A stretch of 33,653 bases of DNA from Welwitschia mirabilis (GCA_051453625.1 JBOZIK010000001.1:134517397-134551049); one strand, 5' to 3'. Counted from the first letter of the stretch, positions 21,000 through 32,654 are shown. Notes: generated by a model from the letters alone, not told the origin. Numbers and translations are program-made.

Positions 21000-21640
21000 A
21001 GATGCAAATATACAAATTATAATTAGTAATAATGTAATACCAATTATTAGTAACCTTAAATTTGTACTAGTTAATTTTGAGAGTAGAAGCTATACCACTT
21101 AATAATAGAATTAACAAAATTTGGTAAATCAATTCCTCATTATGAATCATCAAATTTAAAATATCTAAATACATGCATTAAACTAGCTAAAGTGATAATA
21201 TATAAATAAGGAAAGAAGTGAAAACCCTATTAAGTAGAGCATTGTAGAGGAATGATTTTAGATTAGACTCATTAACTATAAGAATAGCAAATGCATTAGT
21301 AAAAATAATTCTGATATGCTATGTAAATTGATTAACTAATTAAAAGTGATCTAAAAGCTTAAAAATATATTCCTAGCTTATTTTTTCATAATTCATAGCA
21401 AAATCCAATTGAAAAGGTAAATACTTATTACCATAGTTAGAAGTTCATTTAATAACTTTAATAAAAGTAAAAATGTTTTTAAGAAGATGTCTTCTATTAT
21501 AGAATCTTACCTATTCACCCATTACTAAATGATCAAGAAAAGGCTTAAATTTATTGGCAATTTCTTTAATTATAATTTTGTAAGGAATAGATAATAAAGT
21601 AATAAGCCATTAATTTTTTACTATTAAAGAATCGCCTTAC
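21000..21640 (-). pseudogene. LINE reverse transcriptase, N-terminal half
   Basis: Minus strand reads WLITLLSIPYKIIIKEIANK, FKPFLDHLVMGE, then FYNRRHLLKNIFTFIKVIK and LPFQLDFAMNYEKIS. The pattern is RPI-LL---YKII-K-IANRLKP-L--L---EQ-GF--GR-I--NI-----E followed by LKLDF-KAYDRV-W. The catalytic aspartate of LDF is retained, while KAYDRV has decayed to MNYEKIS. Further on, AILIVNES matches the LVNG block. The YADD region, expected at about 21060, is not readable. Confidence 0.78.
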
Positions 21641-21757
21641 CTAGGAATTAATTTAATAATCACTATGTTATGTCACTACCCTATGAACATAGATTGAATT
21701 CCATCCTTATAACCATTCTAAAGATCTACACCTATAAAGTTTTAAATCCACTTGTAA

Positions 21758-21881
21758 CACTCAACTAGANNNNNNNNNNNNNNNNNNNNNNNNNNNNNNN
21801 NNNNNNNNNNNNNNNNNNNNNNNNNNNNNNNNNNNNNNNNNNNNNNNNNNNNNNNNNNNNNNNNNNNNNCACTCAACTAGA
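21758..21881. other. 100-N gap flanked by identical 12-mers
   Basis: cactcaactaga occurs immediately before (21758-21769) and immediately after (21870-21881) a run of exactly 100 N. Such a fixed-size gap with overlapping ends suggests two contigs that actually overlap, so no sequence may be missing. Confidence 0.9.
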
Positions 21882-22589
21882 AAATCATAAATTCTTGGAG
21901 TAGTACCAATTGACATGTCTTATGAATCTTAATATAGATCTTCAATAGAAAGAAAATAATTCATTTTTAATATATTATTATTTAAAGGAGGAACTCCATA
22001 AAAAACCATATCTAAATGACTTTGGGAGATGACATTTCCATCAAAATAATTCCTATATATTTCTATATCTAAATTATAAATATTTTTAACATGAGCAAAG
22101 GATTGACAATTGTCTCAAATTTCATTAAGGCTATCTTTCAAGTGAGCACCCATTTCATGATAATTCTTGTATTCTTTCAACTAAAATATACTTTATTGTA
22201 TAAGGTAAATTTCTTCACTTGAACAAGAACCATGAATAGCCTTTTCCTAAAGCTAAGTAAAATACCTATAAATTTAGCTTTAAAAATCTTATTTCTTAAT
22301 CTTAAAACTTTTATAAATTGATATAGCTAATTTTAATATTTAAAAAGGCTATTTTCAAATCAATAAATATATTCCAAAGAGTTACAAGATCTTGGAATAG
22401 TGTTTCAAGTTTTAATTGAAAGGAGCTTAAAATTTTTAGATTTTAACAATGTTTTGCTTAAAACAAAAGGATTGTGTATAGATTTATGAATTCCATTAGG
22501 CATAAGTAAATTAAGTAGATTATAAAAATGATTAAATAACTAAATATAATAAAGTACTCATACCTAATTATATTCACTAGCTTTAGGAT

Positions 22590-23000
22590 AAAAAGGAAGT
22601 TTTGTTAAAATACAATAGCAATCAAGTATAGAAAATGATATCCTATAGTTATAATAATGATTAGACCAAGTAAATGATGATGTAGTTTCACATTAATGAT
22701 AATCAAGAACATCATGCAATTAAAATTTCATCTTGAATATAAGTCAAGTCTGTAACTAATAAGAATGAAGAGATAATCCTAAGATAATACTTTTATGATT
22801 TACATATTCCAATACATTATAATCTTCAATAATGATCCAACTTATGTAAGGAAGTTTGGTCAAAAAATATTCATATAATTAATCCTTATCATAAGGCTCA
22901 TTTAGAGCATATAAAGTTATAATGCCATAAAATAAATTTTGAAACTTAATGCTATATTAAAAGACATTTTTACTAGTATTAACATTGAAAATATTTGAAA
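22590..23000 (-). pseudogene. LINE endonuclease remnant
   Basis: Minus strand: ITLYALNEPYDKD, YFLTKLPYISWIIIEDYNVL, SSFTWSNHYYNYRIS and LDCYCILTKLPFYPKASEYN. They follow the AP-endonuclease plan of L1 ORF2: IYAPN, L--LP--WII-GDFNVIE, SFTWSN---RI--RLDR and a P--SDH-P ending. G of GDFN is E and F is Y. Stops occur between blocks. Confidence 0.75.
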
Positions 23001-23229
23001 ATCATTAATGATAAATTAAAATAGTAATACAACCATAATCCTTCTAATGCTTTAAAATCACTTTTTGAGCTAAGAAATTCATGATATTCAATCTGATATA
23101 TAATGCTACACTAGAAAACTTAACTTCTTGGAAAGATAAAAAATAAAAAAAATGAAAAAAATGGATTTTATAATTGTGTAAGGTTACTTTACATCTATTA
23201 GACCTCTAAAATTCTAGGATTCTCACTTC

Positions 23230-24040
23230 ATGATGATATTGTAAAGGGAACGTTCTTACTTTTCATTATGTTTCCTATAACCTATATGTTGAGTAAAGCA
23301 CTAAAACTATTTGATGTAGAACAATTCTTTAAAAATAAAAATAAAGAGTGTGTTATAGTTAGGAGTTTATGTGTTAAGGTTTTAGTGTGCTTTTATGAAA
23401 AATTAAGTCCATCATGTGTAATTTCCATGAATGTATCATGTATAATCATCATGTAGAACCATGTATTATTAGCATAGAATGAATCTTAGTGAGAGTACTA
23501 TGTTATGTTTATGAAAGGATAAAGTTAGAAGGAATAAGCTATGTTGAGATATTATTTATTGTAAAAGGTATAAGATGATAATATTAGAAGGATTATTTCA
23601 TGATAAGGATTTATATTAAAGCCTTATAAATGAATGAGTATAAGAAAATAAATAGCATGACTTAAAGAATACTAAAGTGAAGAAAGAAGAAGTGAGAGAT
23701 CTTGGAGTTAGAGCTTGATAGGATCTCTTGTTGAATAACTTAAGGAGAAAATTTGTGATGTAAGATCATGTCTTAATTGTATTCTCTCTTGAAGGGTATT
23801 AAGCATCATAGTGGTAAATCCTAGGTAAGGCTTTCAAGGTCACTCTTGAGGAGAGATCTTATGGAAGCTTTGCTAGTTTTGATTTTAGTTGTAAGCATTA
23901 TAATTCTTTTTTTAATAATAGAAATCAATTCCTTCATTACATCCATTACTTTATTCTCTACATATTTCTTCTATGTTCTTTATGCCTCAATGAAAATATA
24001 ATTCCAAAAGTATTATTAAGGTTTTTGTTATGTTATATCT
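23230..24040 (+). repeat. Probable 5' LTR of Ty3-D (boundaries approximate)
   Basis: TATA-like ttataaatg at 23624-23632. It is followed after about 60 bp by a purine-rich leader and then, near 23905-23935, by a T-rich aataatagaaatcaattcc stretch of the kind seen around LTR polyadenylation regions. The inner end is taken from the primer-like site at 24049. No second LTR is available to confirm. Confidence 0.45.
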
Positions 24041-24048
24041 ACATCATC

Positions 24049-24060
24049 TAACATCAAAGT
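24049..24060 (+). promoter_or_regulatory. Decayed primer site of Ty3-D (possible initiator tRNA-Met)
   Basis: taacatcaaagt against tggtatcagagc: 7 of 12 matches, with four of the five changes being G-to-A or C-to-T. Position between LTR and gag is right, sequence support is weak. Confidence 0.35.
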
Positions 24061-24249
24061 TACTTTTAAATTTCTATGGAGTTGGTTGTTAGATTTTATT
24101 TTAAGATGTCAATTAAAAAATAAGGGTTTGCTACTTGAAAAACTACATATAAGTAAAGAAGTGGTAATAAAAGATATCCTACCTATAATGTAGGAGATGG
24201 TAAATAAAATGAGTATTTATTATACATGAAAACCTTTAAATAAAATTTC

Positions 24250-24950
24250 AAAGAATGAGCATGAAGAAGAACACTCCATTATGGAGAAGCTACTAAAGGA
24301 GGATATTATGCATGAGACTCTAAGAAAAGAAGAATAAAATTCTATTTTTATATAAGTCCTAGTGAATCTAGATAAAAGGATCTAGTAAGTATAATATTAT
24401 TTGAATGAGGTTTGAAAGAAAAAAATATTTGAAACTAGATCTAAGGCATGAGATAATAATTCAATATGGATATAATGGATGTAAAAAAAAATGGTAAATC
24501 TTGCTTCAACTTTCTTATGAGGAATTACATCTAGTTACTAGGAGTATACCTAAAAAGGTCATTAAGATTGAGAGCTTTCAACTTATTGAAGTTACATAAA
24601 TGAGAGATTTAAAGATAAGTTCATGCTACTTTCACATAAACAAAGACAATAAGAAATATTTAGATATTTAGATACGAATAAAAGTCTATGATAAAGTGTA
24701 CAAAGAAATTTCATGCACTTTTCATCTAAAGATAATATTTTGATTTTATCACATCACTAGTTTAAAGTTGATTATCCAAAATGAAATTTCCACTATTACC
24801 TCTTGAACAATAAAGGAAGCATGCTAGTTAATACTACAAGCAAATAAGAAGTTATAGTGAAGGAATAGTTTTAATAGAGGAAGATTTAAAGGGGAAAAAA
24901 CCACCAAGATTGATTTATCACCAAAAAAAAAAAAAAATCAAGATTGAAAA
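24250..24950 (+). pseudogene. Ty3-D gag remnant
   Basis: Plus-strand reading KNEHEEEHSIMEKLLKEDI is open but not diagnostic. The clear part is RFKDKFMLLSHKQRQ, a stop, then EIFRYLDTNKSL and a decayed YTKKF-like piece ending FMHF (24605-24730). It matches the Retrotrans_gag blocks F---F-PLS-----EF--L-QG-MSV-EY---F--L. A lysine- and glycine-rich stretch (KSKGKENTKGRGD, about 24945-24990) follows. Several stops and frameshifts. Confidence 0.65.
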
Positions 24951-25283
24951 AGCAAAGGCAAAGAAAATACCAAAGGAAGAGGAGATACCTATCAAGAAAG
25001 AGGTAGAGGACATAACTTTTTAACTATCCACTATACATTTCACAAGCTAGGATTTAAGTCTTATGGTGTTTATTAAGCAAGAAGTCTACACATACTAATG
25101 TTGTCTTTGAGCATGATGAGATAAGTAAAAATTCAAAAAGAAAAAATAAAGAATGTTACTAAAGAGAAAAATAAAAAGTAATTATTAGAAGAATTTTGAT
25201 GTGATATCTAAAAATTATTAAGAAGCCAACACCATGAATAAAACTATTCAAAATTAGATGTAAGTGTAAAGATAAGTATGTGA

Positions 25284-25570
25284 GGTTATAGTTGAGAATG
25301 AAATCACTGATAACACAATTTCTACTAAGATGATGGAAAAGTTAAATTTAAAGGCCATGTTGCATCTAGCAACATATTGAATCTTTTGGTTATAGAAGGA
25401 ACATGATGTTATAATTATAAAATAGTAATTAATAACTTTAAAATTAGTAGTTTTTATGATCAATTTTATTATAATATTATTTGTATGAATTCTTGTCATT
25501 TATCATTAAGTTGACCTTGGCAATATGATACAACTTACATGCATAATGAAGAGAGTAATAGTTGTATCAA
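25284..25570 (+). pseudogene. Ty3-D aspartic protease remnant
   Basis: Plus strand: VIVENEITDNTISTKMMEKL, NLKAMLHLATY, WL-KEHDVIIIK, then KIVINNFKIS and MNSCHLSLS-stop-PWQYDTTYMHNEES. This follows the Ty3 protease type with CTN-S--MV-KL-L, HP-PY---WL-KG, QC-V-F-IG-Y-DEV-CD and MDVCHLLLGRPWQYDR--MHDG. The stop in GRPWQYD is tga from an arginine codon (cga). The catalytic D-x-G region upstream is not readable. Confidence 0.82.
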
Positions 25571-25799
25571 AACTAATAAAAATTAAAATATATTTGAGTT
25601 ATTAGCAAAGTTAGAGAAAATTTTCAAATAAAAGATAAGTGTATGCTTCTTGGGAAGGATGAAGGTGATAGAGAACATAAAATAAGAAGGCTACAGCATG
25701 CTAATGGTATTAAAGGTATCTTCAAAATAATAATTGAATGAGTTTGCAATGGAGGTAAATGATGTATTAATATTTTTGTTGAATAACCTTTAGTATACA

Positions 25800-26430
25800 T
25801 TTTGACTTCCTTATTAATAGAATTTTCTGTAATATTCTTAATAGCCTAATCTTTTCTATTAAGGTCTAATTACTGTGATTGACTTGATATATTATAGAGT
25901 AATGTGAGTATTCTTTTTATTAGGAGATGAAGAAAAAAATAAATCATGTTAAAGGTAAATATTTAATGTTTGGTTTAGTATCCAAGATGATTTCTTATAA
26001 TGTTATGAAACAAGTCAAAGGGAGATATCCAAGTATAATTATTTGAGATAGATTTGATTATGGTTATTAAGAAAATCACTGAATTATCATTTCTTATCCA
26101 TACTAAAAGCTCTAGAGTAAATGAATTTAAGTATATAATTTAAAGATCTTAATTAGTAGGCTTTAGGGTATTTTCTATAGGGTTAAATAATCTAAGAAAT
26201 TTGTTGTCATGAATTCTTACATGTTTCTTATGGTTATGTTTAAGTATTTATAGGGAAATCAATACATATTGTGAATTATATTGGCCATTGTATCTATTCA
26301 AAAATGTAGAGCTGGATTCATTCTAAGAGGAATTATGCCCACATGAAAGACCAAAGGGCTAAGAGCTAGATTCTTCATTTAGTAGAAGACTAAAATATGT
26401 ACACATGATATCTTCATGAGTAATTCTTAA
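25800..26430. other. Unassigned AT-rich sequence
   Basis: No protein similarity or repeat was recognised on either strand. It lies downstream of the last readable part of Ty3-D and may be its unreadable pol. Confidence 0.3.
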
Positions 26431-26439
26431 GATTTGAAT

Positions 26440-26660
26440 TGATCTTTTAAAAGCCTTTACAAATTCTTATGGAATAATAGAATTTTTTGGGAATAATGGT
26501 TTAGGAAAAAAACCTTTGACACACTTAGAGATAGAATTAAAGGTTTAAAACCTTAAAGGGATATTTCCTAGAATAGGAATAGGATTATCCATGATCTTTC
26601 TTCTACTTTGGTAATTTGTAGTCAAAGGTAGCATTTGATTAATAAGAAGATTTAACTAGG
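26440..26660 (+). pseudogene. Possible LINE ORF2 linker fragment (plus strand)
   Basis: Plus-strand reading RKKTFDTLRDRIKGLKP, a stop, RDIS, then NRNRIIHDLSSTLVICSQR. It recalls the segment between endonuclease and reverse transcriptase in plant LINEs (K---LR-KLK-LK-W----FG-I----- followed by I--L). The match is by pattern only. If real, it would be the only plus-strand LINE piece in the window. Confidence 0.3.
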
Positions 26661-26769
26661 TAGATATTCTACTAGTAATAATTTAATCAAGGGGATTAAA
26701 AATATTGTCAAGAGTAAAATGTAGTTGTAAACTTTTTGTATCTATCGTTTTGTATTGATTATGAATTCA

Positions 26770-29700
26770 AAGAGGTATAAGACATGCATTGAGAGAAAAA
26801 TATTTTCCTTTTAGTGTCAAAAATGTTTATTGATAAAATTTTCATTATCTTATTTATAACACTAACCAACCAATATTAATCACCAATATAAGGTTCATAA
26901 TGCTAGTTTCATATGTGAGGATGTAAAGTATTAATAATTTTTTCAATAGCTTGGTAAAATTAGCAATTAAGATTAATGAATTATAAATGATCATATTCAA
27001 GCTGTATCAAATAATAACTTATAATAATTTTAACAACTTATTTAACTCAAAGCAATAATGGAAATCATATTCCATAGAACTTTCATCAAATAAATTAATG
27101 TAATGATCATAAAATCCATTTATCAATAGTTTCAATAAATTATAAAGCTAAATAATGATTTTTAAATAAGGTTTCCAGTTTTATTAACAAAATTAATTAC
27201 TTTCCAAGTAATAAAAAATCATGAAAAGTAAAATATCATAGTATAATTAGATAAAGTAGTAGTTTAAAAATATTATTTAGAAAACTTACAGAACTTATAT
27301 AATGACAATTTTTCTAGTAAGATCAAATGCCCAAAAATTTATGTAAGCTTTTAGTTAAATTATCCAAAAAAGTGAAAATTTTTTTGAGTTAGATAGTTTT
27401 AAAATGATCCTTTTTATTATTGTAATACACATTCATACTACATAAAATTAGTTAAAAAACTATTTTATAGTTATGTAACTAATTAAAGAAATCAAGGTCT
27501 AAATAGAACCCCCTAAAAAATAAAAGTTATTGAAAGTGATTAAGAAAAATTAAGTCATATTATTAAAATTTATCAAAGGTAATCTATCTAAATTTCTATA
27601 AATTTTATTAGACCTATATAATAGTTTCATGAAGCTAGGTAATGATTTCTTAACTACATCCTGAATATCTTATACACCCTTTGGAAGTAGGGTACTAAGA
27701 TTGATAGTTAAAGCATCTAATTCAAGGATTAGATCTGATAGATTAAGGTGATGTATTAATACTTTTAATACGTAATTAGAATTTGTGATATCCTCCTTTT
27801 TTAAGATTAATTAGAAAACTATTTTTTAAAGATATTTAAGTGATGAGACTATACTTTCAGCATGATCTCTAATAGTACTAACCATGATCTTTTTGAAAGT
27901 TGAAAGAGGTAGTTCTCATATTAACTTAGCGTTTTCAACAACTGCTTCTATAGTATTAAGCTGTAAAATAATATATATTAAAAATTCACCTAGCTAATTA
28001 CATAATACGATAAGATGAAAATGCAACTCTAGCCAATTACTTAAAACTTAATCTAAAGTTAGATGTAAGATCATAAGATCCTTAATCTATTCTTCTTATT
28101 CTTGAGTTATTTCTTAAGATCATTATTTTCTTTGCATAGGAACTAGATGTAATGCCCTGAACATAAGAGTTCCATATCCTTATCGATAATCTACTTCTTA
28201 AAAGGTTAATATAGCTTAGCAATTTTCTACTTTAAAGATGAATTGCCTCAAAAGATATTCTTAACCTTTTAGATGAGATTAATAGTTGGCTTATAGTTCT
28301 TCTTTCTATTATAATTTTAGTCTTAACTTATCAATCTTACTATCTTTTATTTCTATGTTGCCTTTTAACACCATAAGCTCTAAGGAAATAACATGAGGAT
28401 CTACTCTTTCAAACCCTAGCATGGCATGTAGCCATTCTTTAACTATACTTTCCTCTACTTGTTATTTAGTGATGCACTTGATAGTATTAAAACCAATTAA
28501 AATAGATTCCTTATATAAAGTGGTAGGGTCCTTAAGAAATCTCCATAAACCATTAGAAATTTCTTTTTATATTTACATAAGAATTCTTTTGGGGTCCTCT
28601 CTAAAACATAGGAACACTGAAAACCTTAATAGAAAATTTAGATAATCTCATTATAATTCCAACTAGCTCTTTTTTAAATTAATAAGGAATAAAGGAGGAA
28701 CAATTTTGTGGATGTTAGAATTTATAGTGGGAGAGTTTCTAGTTTCTTTATAGTTGATGGTGAAATCTATTATCTCATTTCTTTTAAAGTTTTTTTCATG
28801 ATGATTAAGAAATTTAAGTCTAGACCTTTTTCTTAAAATCTGACTACTAGATAAGAATTATTAATGAGAGATGAATGAGCTCTATTTTTCAATCTGATAG
28901 CCCTTAAATAGTCTTCCTAAATGAGTGAATCTATCTACTAATTAGAGTAAATAAAATTTACTTAGAATTTCTTATAGGCTTCTAGGATTATGAATGTGGA
29001 TACTTAATGGACTTAGAGTCCTCAATCCTGTGAAATGGACTTGATTTTACAAGAATAGCTGCTTCTTTTCTATTTTTGAATCATTTTTGTAGTTAAAATA
29101 AAGCATATCCTTGATGTACTTATTATGTAAAAAAATTGACCTTAGATAATTTAGTTTAATTTTCCAAATTGAAAATCCTACTGCTACAAAATGGATGAGC
29201 TATTTATTTGGACTTTTTAATTATTTATTCACATTATTGTGCTGCTACAAAATCAATATCTAATATAAAATAACTAAGTTAATCTCATAGGAATTTTAGA
29301 TTTTTTTTTTTTTATATTTAACTCATAGTCTAGATACTTCTAACATGTAGAGATATGATGTAATGAATAAAGAACATTCATAATAATATTATTTACCCAC
29401 AAATCAAAAGATTCCATTGTATATACAATAGGGAATATTTCCCAAATCCAAGGTATAAAACCTTGGATACATAGTGAATGGATGCAGTCTGATACATCCC
29501 TTAGAATATCAGTAAATAATAAAATAGAATATGATCTATAATATAGGAAATGAGATCAAATTTATATTCTTAGCCTGCCTAAAGCATGATCAAATCTCTT
29601 GATAGAGCTTATAGTTTAGTGTGCATATAATGTCAAAAGGCAATCTATTTTCCATAAAAAACTAAGAATAATTCATATATCTATTCATGGCCACTAGTAA

Positions 29701-30900
29701 GCCATGTAGGTAACATAGTATAATCATATGCATGGCCTCCCACTTATGTTATTATTTAAGATTTTTCCTTTGAAATCTTGAACCTTTTGTATGGTTTTAA
29801 TCACCATAATTTCTTTGGAAAAATGGCCTAATAGAAGTGAGCATTATTAATAAGGATTTTATCTATTTATGGAGGAATAAAAATTTTATAAATTTGTTAT
29901 GTAATTCTTGTAGCTATATGAAAGTTAATTATTTTTAAAAATGTGGTTTAAAAGATCATACCGACAACTAAGAAACTAGCAAATAACTAGAGAGCATAAA
30001 CCTATTTATGCAATTAAGATTTGAAATTCTTTCATATTTTAATTTTTTTAACTCCCTTAAATCTTAAAATTAGAGAGGAAGGGGGCTTAAAATTTGAATA
30101 ATTAAATTGTGCAAGTTGAATTTCATATGTTCCTTTAGCCCAATAACGCATCCTTGAGAAAGACTCTAGAGTAAAATATGTTGTTAACAAATGATTATCT
30201 AGGTTGATATATTCATATATGATCCTGTACAATGTACCTTTGAAAGCCTTAAAATGGATTCTACAAGCTGATAATGAAAGATGAACCTCTAATACTAGTA
30301 ATATTTTTGGAAGTAAAAGAAAATCAGATAAAGTTTAGGAATTCTGTATCTTTGAATTCAAACTTCCTAGCTTAGGAAAACAATTTTGCCTTAAATGAAG
30401 TAGAAAGAATAGCATAAATCAATATGAAAAAATAAGCTCTTCAATTTGTTCTACAACATTAGTAAGGATCAATTTAAATAAAAGTGTTAGTTTTTAAAAA
30501 GTAGAATGGTCATCTTTAAAAAGACATAGACACGATATCAAAAAATTTAACATTCCATAATGCATCACAAGCTATGGAATAATTTTTATAGGGACTAGTT
30601 ATCTTAATAAACATGGGTTATGTTAGAAGATTAGTATAAAAATACTTAAATCTTTAAGTTAAAGATGGCATGTCATAGAAATTAATATGTAGAGTTAATT
30701 TTATAACTCAAATACTATGCGCTATGAGACACAAGGAGGTGTATTCATAATATTATAATAAAAGAACATGGAAGTTGATGAGTTTAAGGTTATTAGCAAT
30801 AATCATTGTATAAAATGTGTGAGATATGAACCATAAGAAGATTAATCCAACTAATTTAATAAATTTAGGAAAAAATAATAGATGGTAACTAGGGGCAATA
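26770..30900. other. Large unassigned region with a possible minus-strand coding remnant at 28400-27820
   Basis: No known domain was recognised. On the minus strand 28410-28290 reads ERVDPHVISLELMVLKGNIE and IKDSKIDKLRLKL, which looks like a charged coiled coil. 27960-27820 reads TIEAVVENAKLI, a stop, ELPLSTFKKIMVSTIRDHAE and SIVSSLKYL. Codon-like structure suggests old protein-coding DNA, perhaps another retroelement gag. The rest is AT-rich with a short direct repeat ctgctacaaaat (29181 and 29243). Confidence 0.3.
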
Positions 30901-31168
30901 AGACTTTACATAAACTTCTATGTTTGGAATGTTGTTGTGATGCTAATTTATAGGAATTTGATGATGTATTTTGAGTGCTTTTGCAAAGCATTTACATAGG
31001 TTTGGATGAAATCTAATAATTATGGAGATCTAATAGGAGGATAATTAAAGAATTCAAATCTTAACAAATTTGGAGGTTTCTCAGGCTTATTCTGATACTA
31101 CATACTTGGAAGAAGAATTCACCATGCAAAATATTGACTTACCTTTAAGATTGGAGACGAGGAAGCCT

Positions 31169-31324
31169 ATCATCCCCTCTATTGTCTGCATGATAGGTAG
31201 GATGATAGCACTACTAACATGAACAAAATATGTGATGCTAATAGTGGGGCATGAAGCTCATGAAGTACCTTTTGACATAGCATGATGTCCCCTCTGTCAT
31301 CCCCATGATAGGTAGGATGATGGC
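31169..31324. repeat. Two copies of a ~40-bp hairpin motif in Ty3-E LTR
   Basis: Copies at about 31169-31209 and 31284-31324 share tcccctct and then catgataggtaggatgat, 115 bp apart. The first copy has atcatcc at its left and ggatgat at its right, a perfect 7-bp inverted pair. They lie upstream of the TATA box, in the U3 promoter region. Confidence 0.8.
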
Positions 31325-31440
31325 TATTTTTCTATGATTAAAAAGAATTATCTTTATAATGGGGTTAAGTGACCTATTTGGACTATTAGGGTTTCTTTTT
31401 TAAATTCTAGGATTGAGTGTCTAAAATATCAATGTAAAAC

Positions 31441-31449
31441 TATAAATAC
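31441..31449 (+). promoter_or_regulatory. TATA box of Ty3-E LTR
   Basis: actataaatacccttttc, close to the ctataaatac consensus common in plant LTR promoters. The sequence downstream is lost in the N run. Confidence 0.6.
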
Positions 31450-31459
31450 CCTTTTCCTC

Positions 31460-32161
31460 NNNNNNNNNNNNNNNNNNNNNNNNNNNNNNNNNNNNNNNNN
31501 NNNNNNNNNNNNNNNNNNNNNNNNNNNNNNNNNNNNNNNNNNNNNNNNNNNNNNNNNNNNNNNNNNNNNNNNNNNNNNNNNNNNNNNNNNNNNNNNNNNN
31601 NNNNNNNNNNNNNNNNNNNNNNNNNNNNNNNNNNNNNNNNNNNNNNNNNNNNNNNNNNNNNNNNNNNNNNNNNNNNNNNNNNNNNNNNNNNNNNNNNNNN
31701 NNNNNNNNNNNNNNNNNNNNNNNNNNNNNNNNNNNNNNNNNNNNNNNNNNNNNNNNNNNNNNNNNNNNNNNNNNNNNNNNNNNNNNNNNNNNNNNNNNNN
31801 NNNNNNNNNNNNNNNNNNNNNNNNNNNNNNNNNNNNNNNNNNNNNNNNNNNNNNNNNNNNNNNNNNNNNNNNNNNNNNNNNNNNNNNNNNNNNNNNNNNN
31901 NNNNNNNNNNNNNNNNNNNNNNNNNNNNNNNNNNNNNNNNNNNNNNNNNNNNNNNNNNNNNNNNNNNNNNNNNNNNNNNNNNNNNNNNNNNNNNNNNNNN
32001 NNNNNNNNNNNNNNNNNNNNNNNNNNNNNNNNNNNNNNNNNNNNNNNNNNNNNNNNNNNNNNNNNNNNNNNNNNNNNNNNNNNNNNNNNNNNNNNNNNNN
32101 NNNNNNNNNNNNNNNNNNNNNNNNNNNNNNNNNNNNNNNNNNNNNNNNNNNNNNNNNNNNN
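31460..32161. other. Assembly gap (702 N)
   Basis: Unresolved bases covering most of the R/U5 part of the Ty3-E LTR. Any reading frame across it is an artefact. Confidence 1.
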
Positions 32162-32179
32162 ATTCACATCATAACATTT

Positions 32180-32198
32180 TGGTGCCATTACCGAGGAA
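32180..32198 (+). promoter_or_regulatory. tRNA-Asp-type primer binding site of Ty3-E
   Basis: tggtgccattaccgaggaa against the Athila/Tat site tggcgccgttgccggggaa: 15 of 19 positions match, and all four differences are C-to-T or G-to-A. The preceding catttt is also typical of this junction. Confidence 0.88.
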
Positions 32199-32408
32199 TG
32201 CTATAAGAAGCTAGAGAATTTTCACTAATCAGATAAATACCTTGAATCTTCTATTCAGGTTGTTTATTTAAATTAGTGTTGTACTTATAGCTTAGCTTGA
32301 AGTAGATTTATTTTTGCAAATTTTGCTTTTTGTAATTTTTAGGGACCCTCGCATCCTCTTTTTTGTCCTACTAACATTAAGATTGATAGTTCTAAATTTT
32401 GAAATTTA

Positions 32409-32654
32409 NNNNNNNNNNNNNNNNNNNNNNNNNNNNNNNNNNNNNNNNNNNNNNNNNNNNNNNNNNNNNNNNNNNNNNNNNNNNNNNNNNNNNNNNNNNN
32501 NNNNNNNNNNNNNNNNNNNNNNNNNNNNNNNNNNNNNNNNNNNNNNNNNNNNNNNNNNNNNNNNNNNNNNNNNNNNNNNNNNNNNNNNNNNNNNNNNNNN
32601 NNNNNNNNNNNNNNNNNNNNNNNNNNNNNNNNNNNNNNNNNNNNNNNNNNNNNN
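32409..32654. other. Assembly gap (246 N)
   Basis: Unresolved bases in the leader between primer site and gag. Confidence 1.

Larger units (their letters stand above)
20990..23100 (-). mobile_element. LINE (L1 type) ORF2, N-terminal part of a split copy
   Basis: Endonuclease blocks at 23000-22590 and the first half of the reverse transcriptase at 21640-21000, minus strand, interrupted by a 100-N gap at 21770-21869. Coding similarity stops at about 20990, where the second LINE begins. The expected next segments (thumb, zf-RVT) appear at 15240-13720. No ORF1 is recognisable upstream, where Ty3-D begins at about 23230. Confidence 0.75.
23230..25800 (+). mobile_element. Ty3/gypsy element 'Ty3-D', 5' half (plus strand)
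   Basis: Order on the plus strand: LTR (about 23230-24040) with a TATA box, a decayed primer site (24049-24060), gag (about 24250-24950), a lysine-rich linker and protease (25284-25570). A weak tail (to about 25780) reads MLLGKDEGDREHKIRRLQ. The protease is of the GRPWQYD type, distinct from the Athila-like ones to the left. No reverse transcriptase is seen beyond 25800. Confidence 0.8.

Noticed and set aside
25254-25499. Minus-strand open frame of 81 codons
   Set aside because: It overlaps the plus-strand Ty3-D protease, which carries the recognisable motifs.
28421-28645. Plus-strand open frame of 74 codons
   Set aside because: No domain, signal or conserved motif; one such frame is expected by chance in 33 kb.
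29181-29254. Direct repeat ctgctacaaaat twice, 62 bp apart
   Set aside because: Too short for a target duplication claim, and no element is recognisable between the copies.
29440-29760. Minus-strand text resembling copia RNase H region
   Set aside because: Only scattered residues agree and the block order is wrong, so no domain call is justified.
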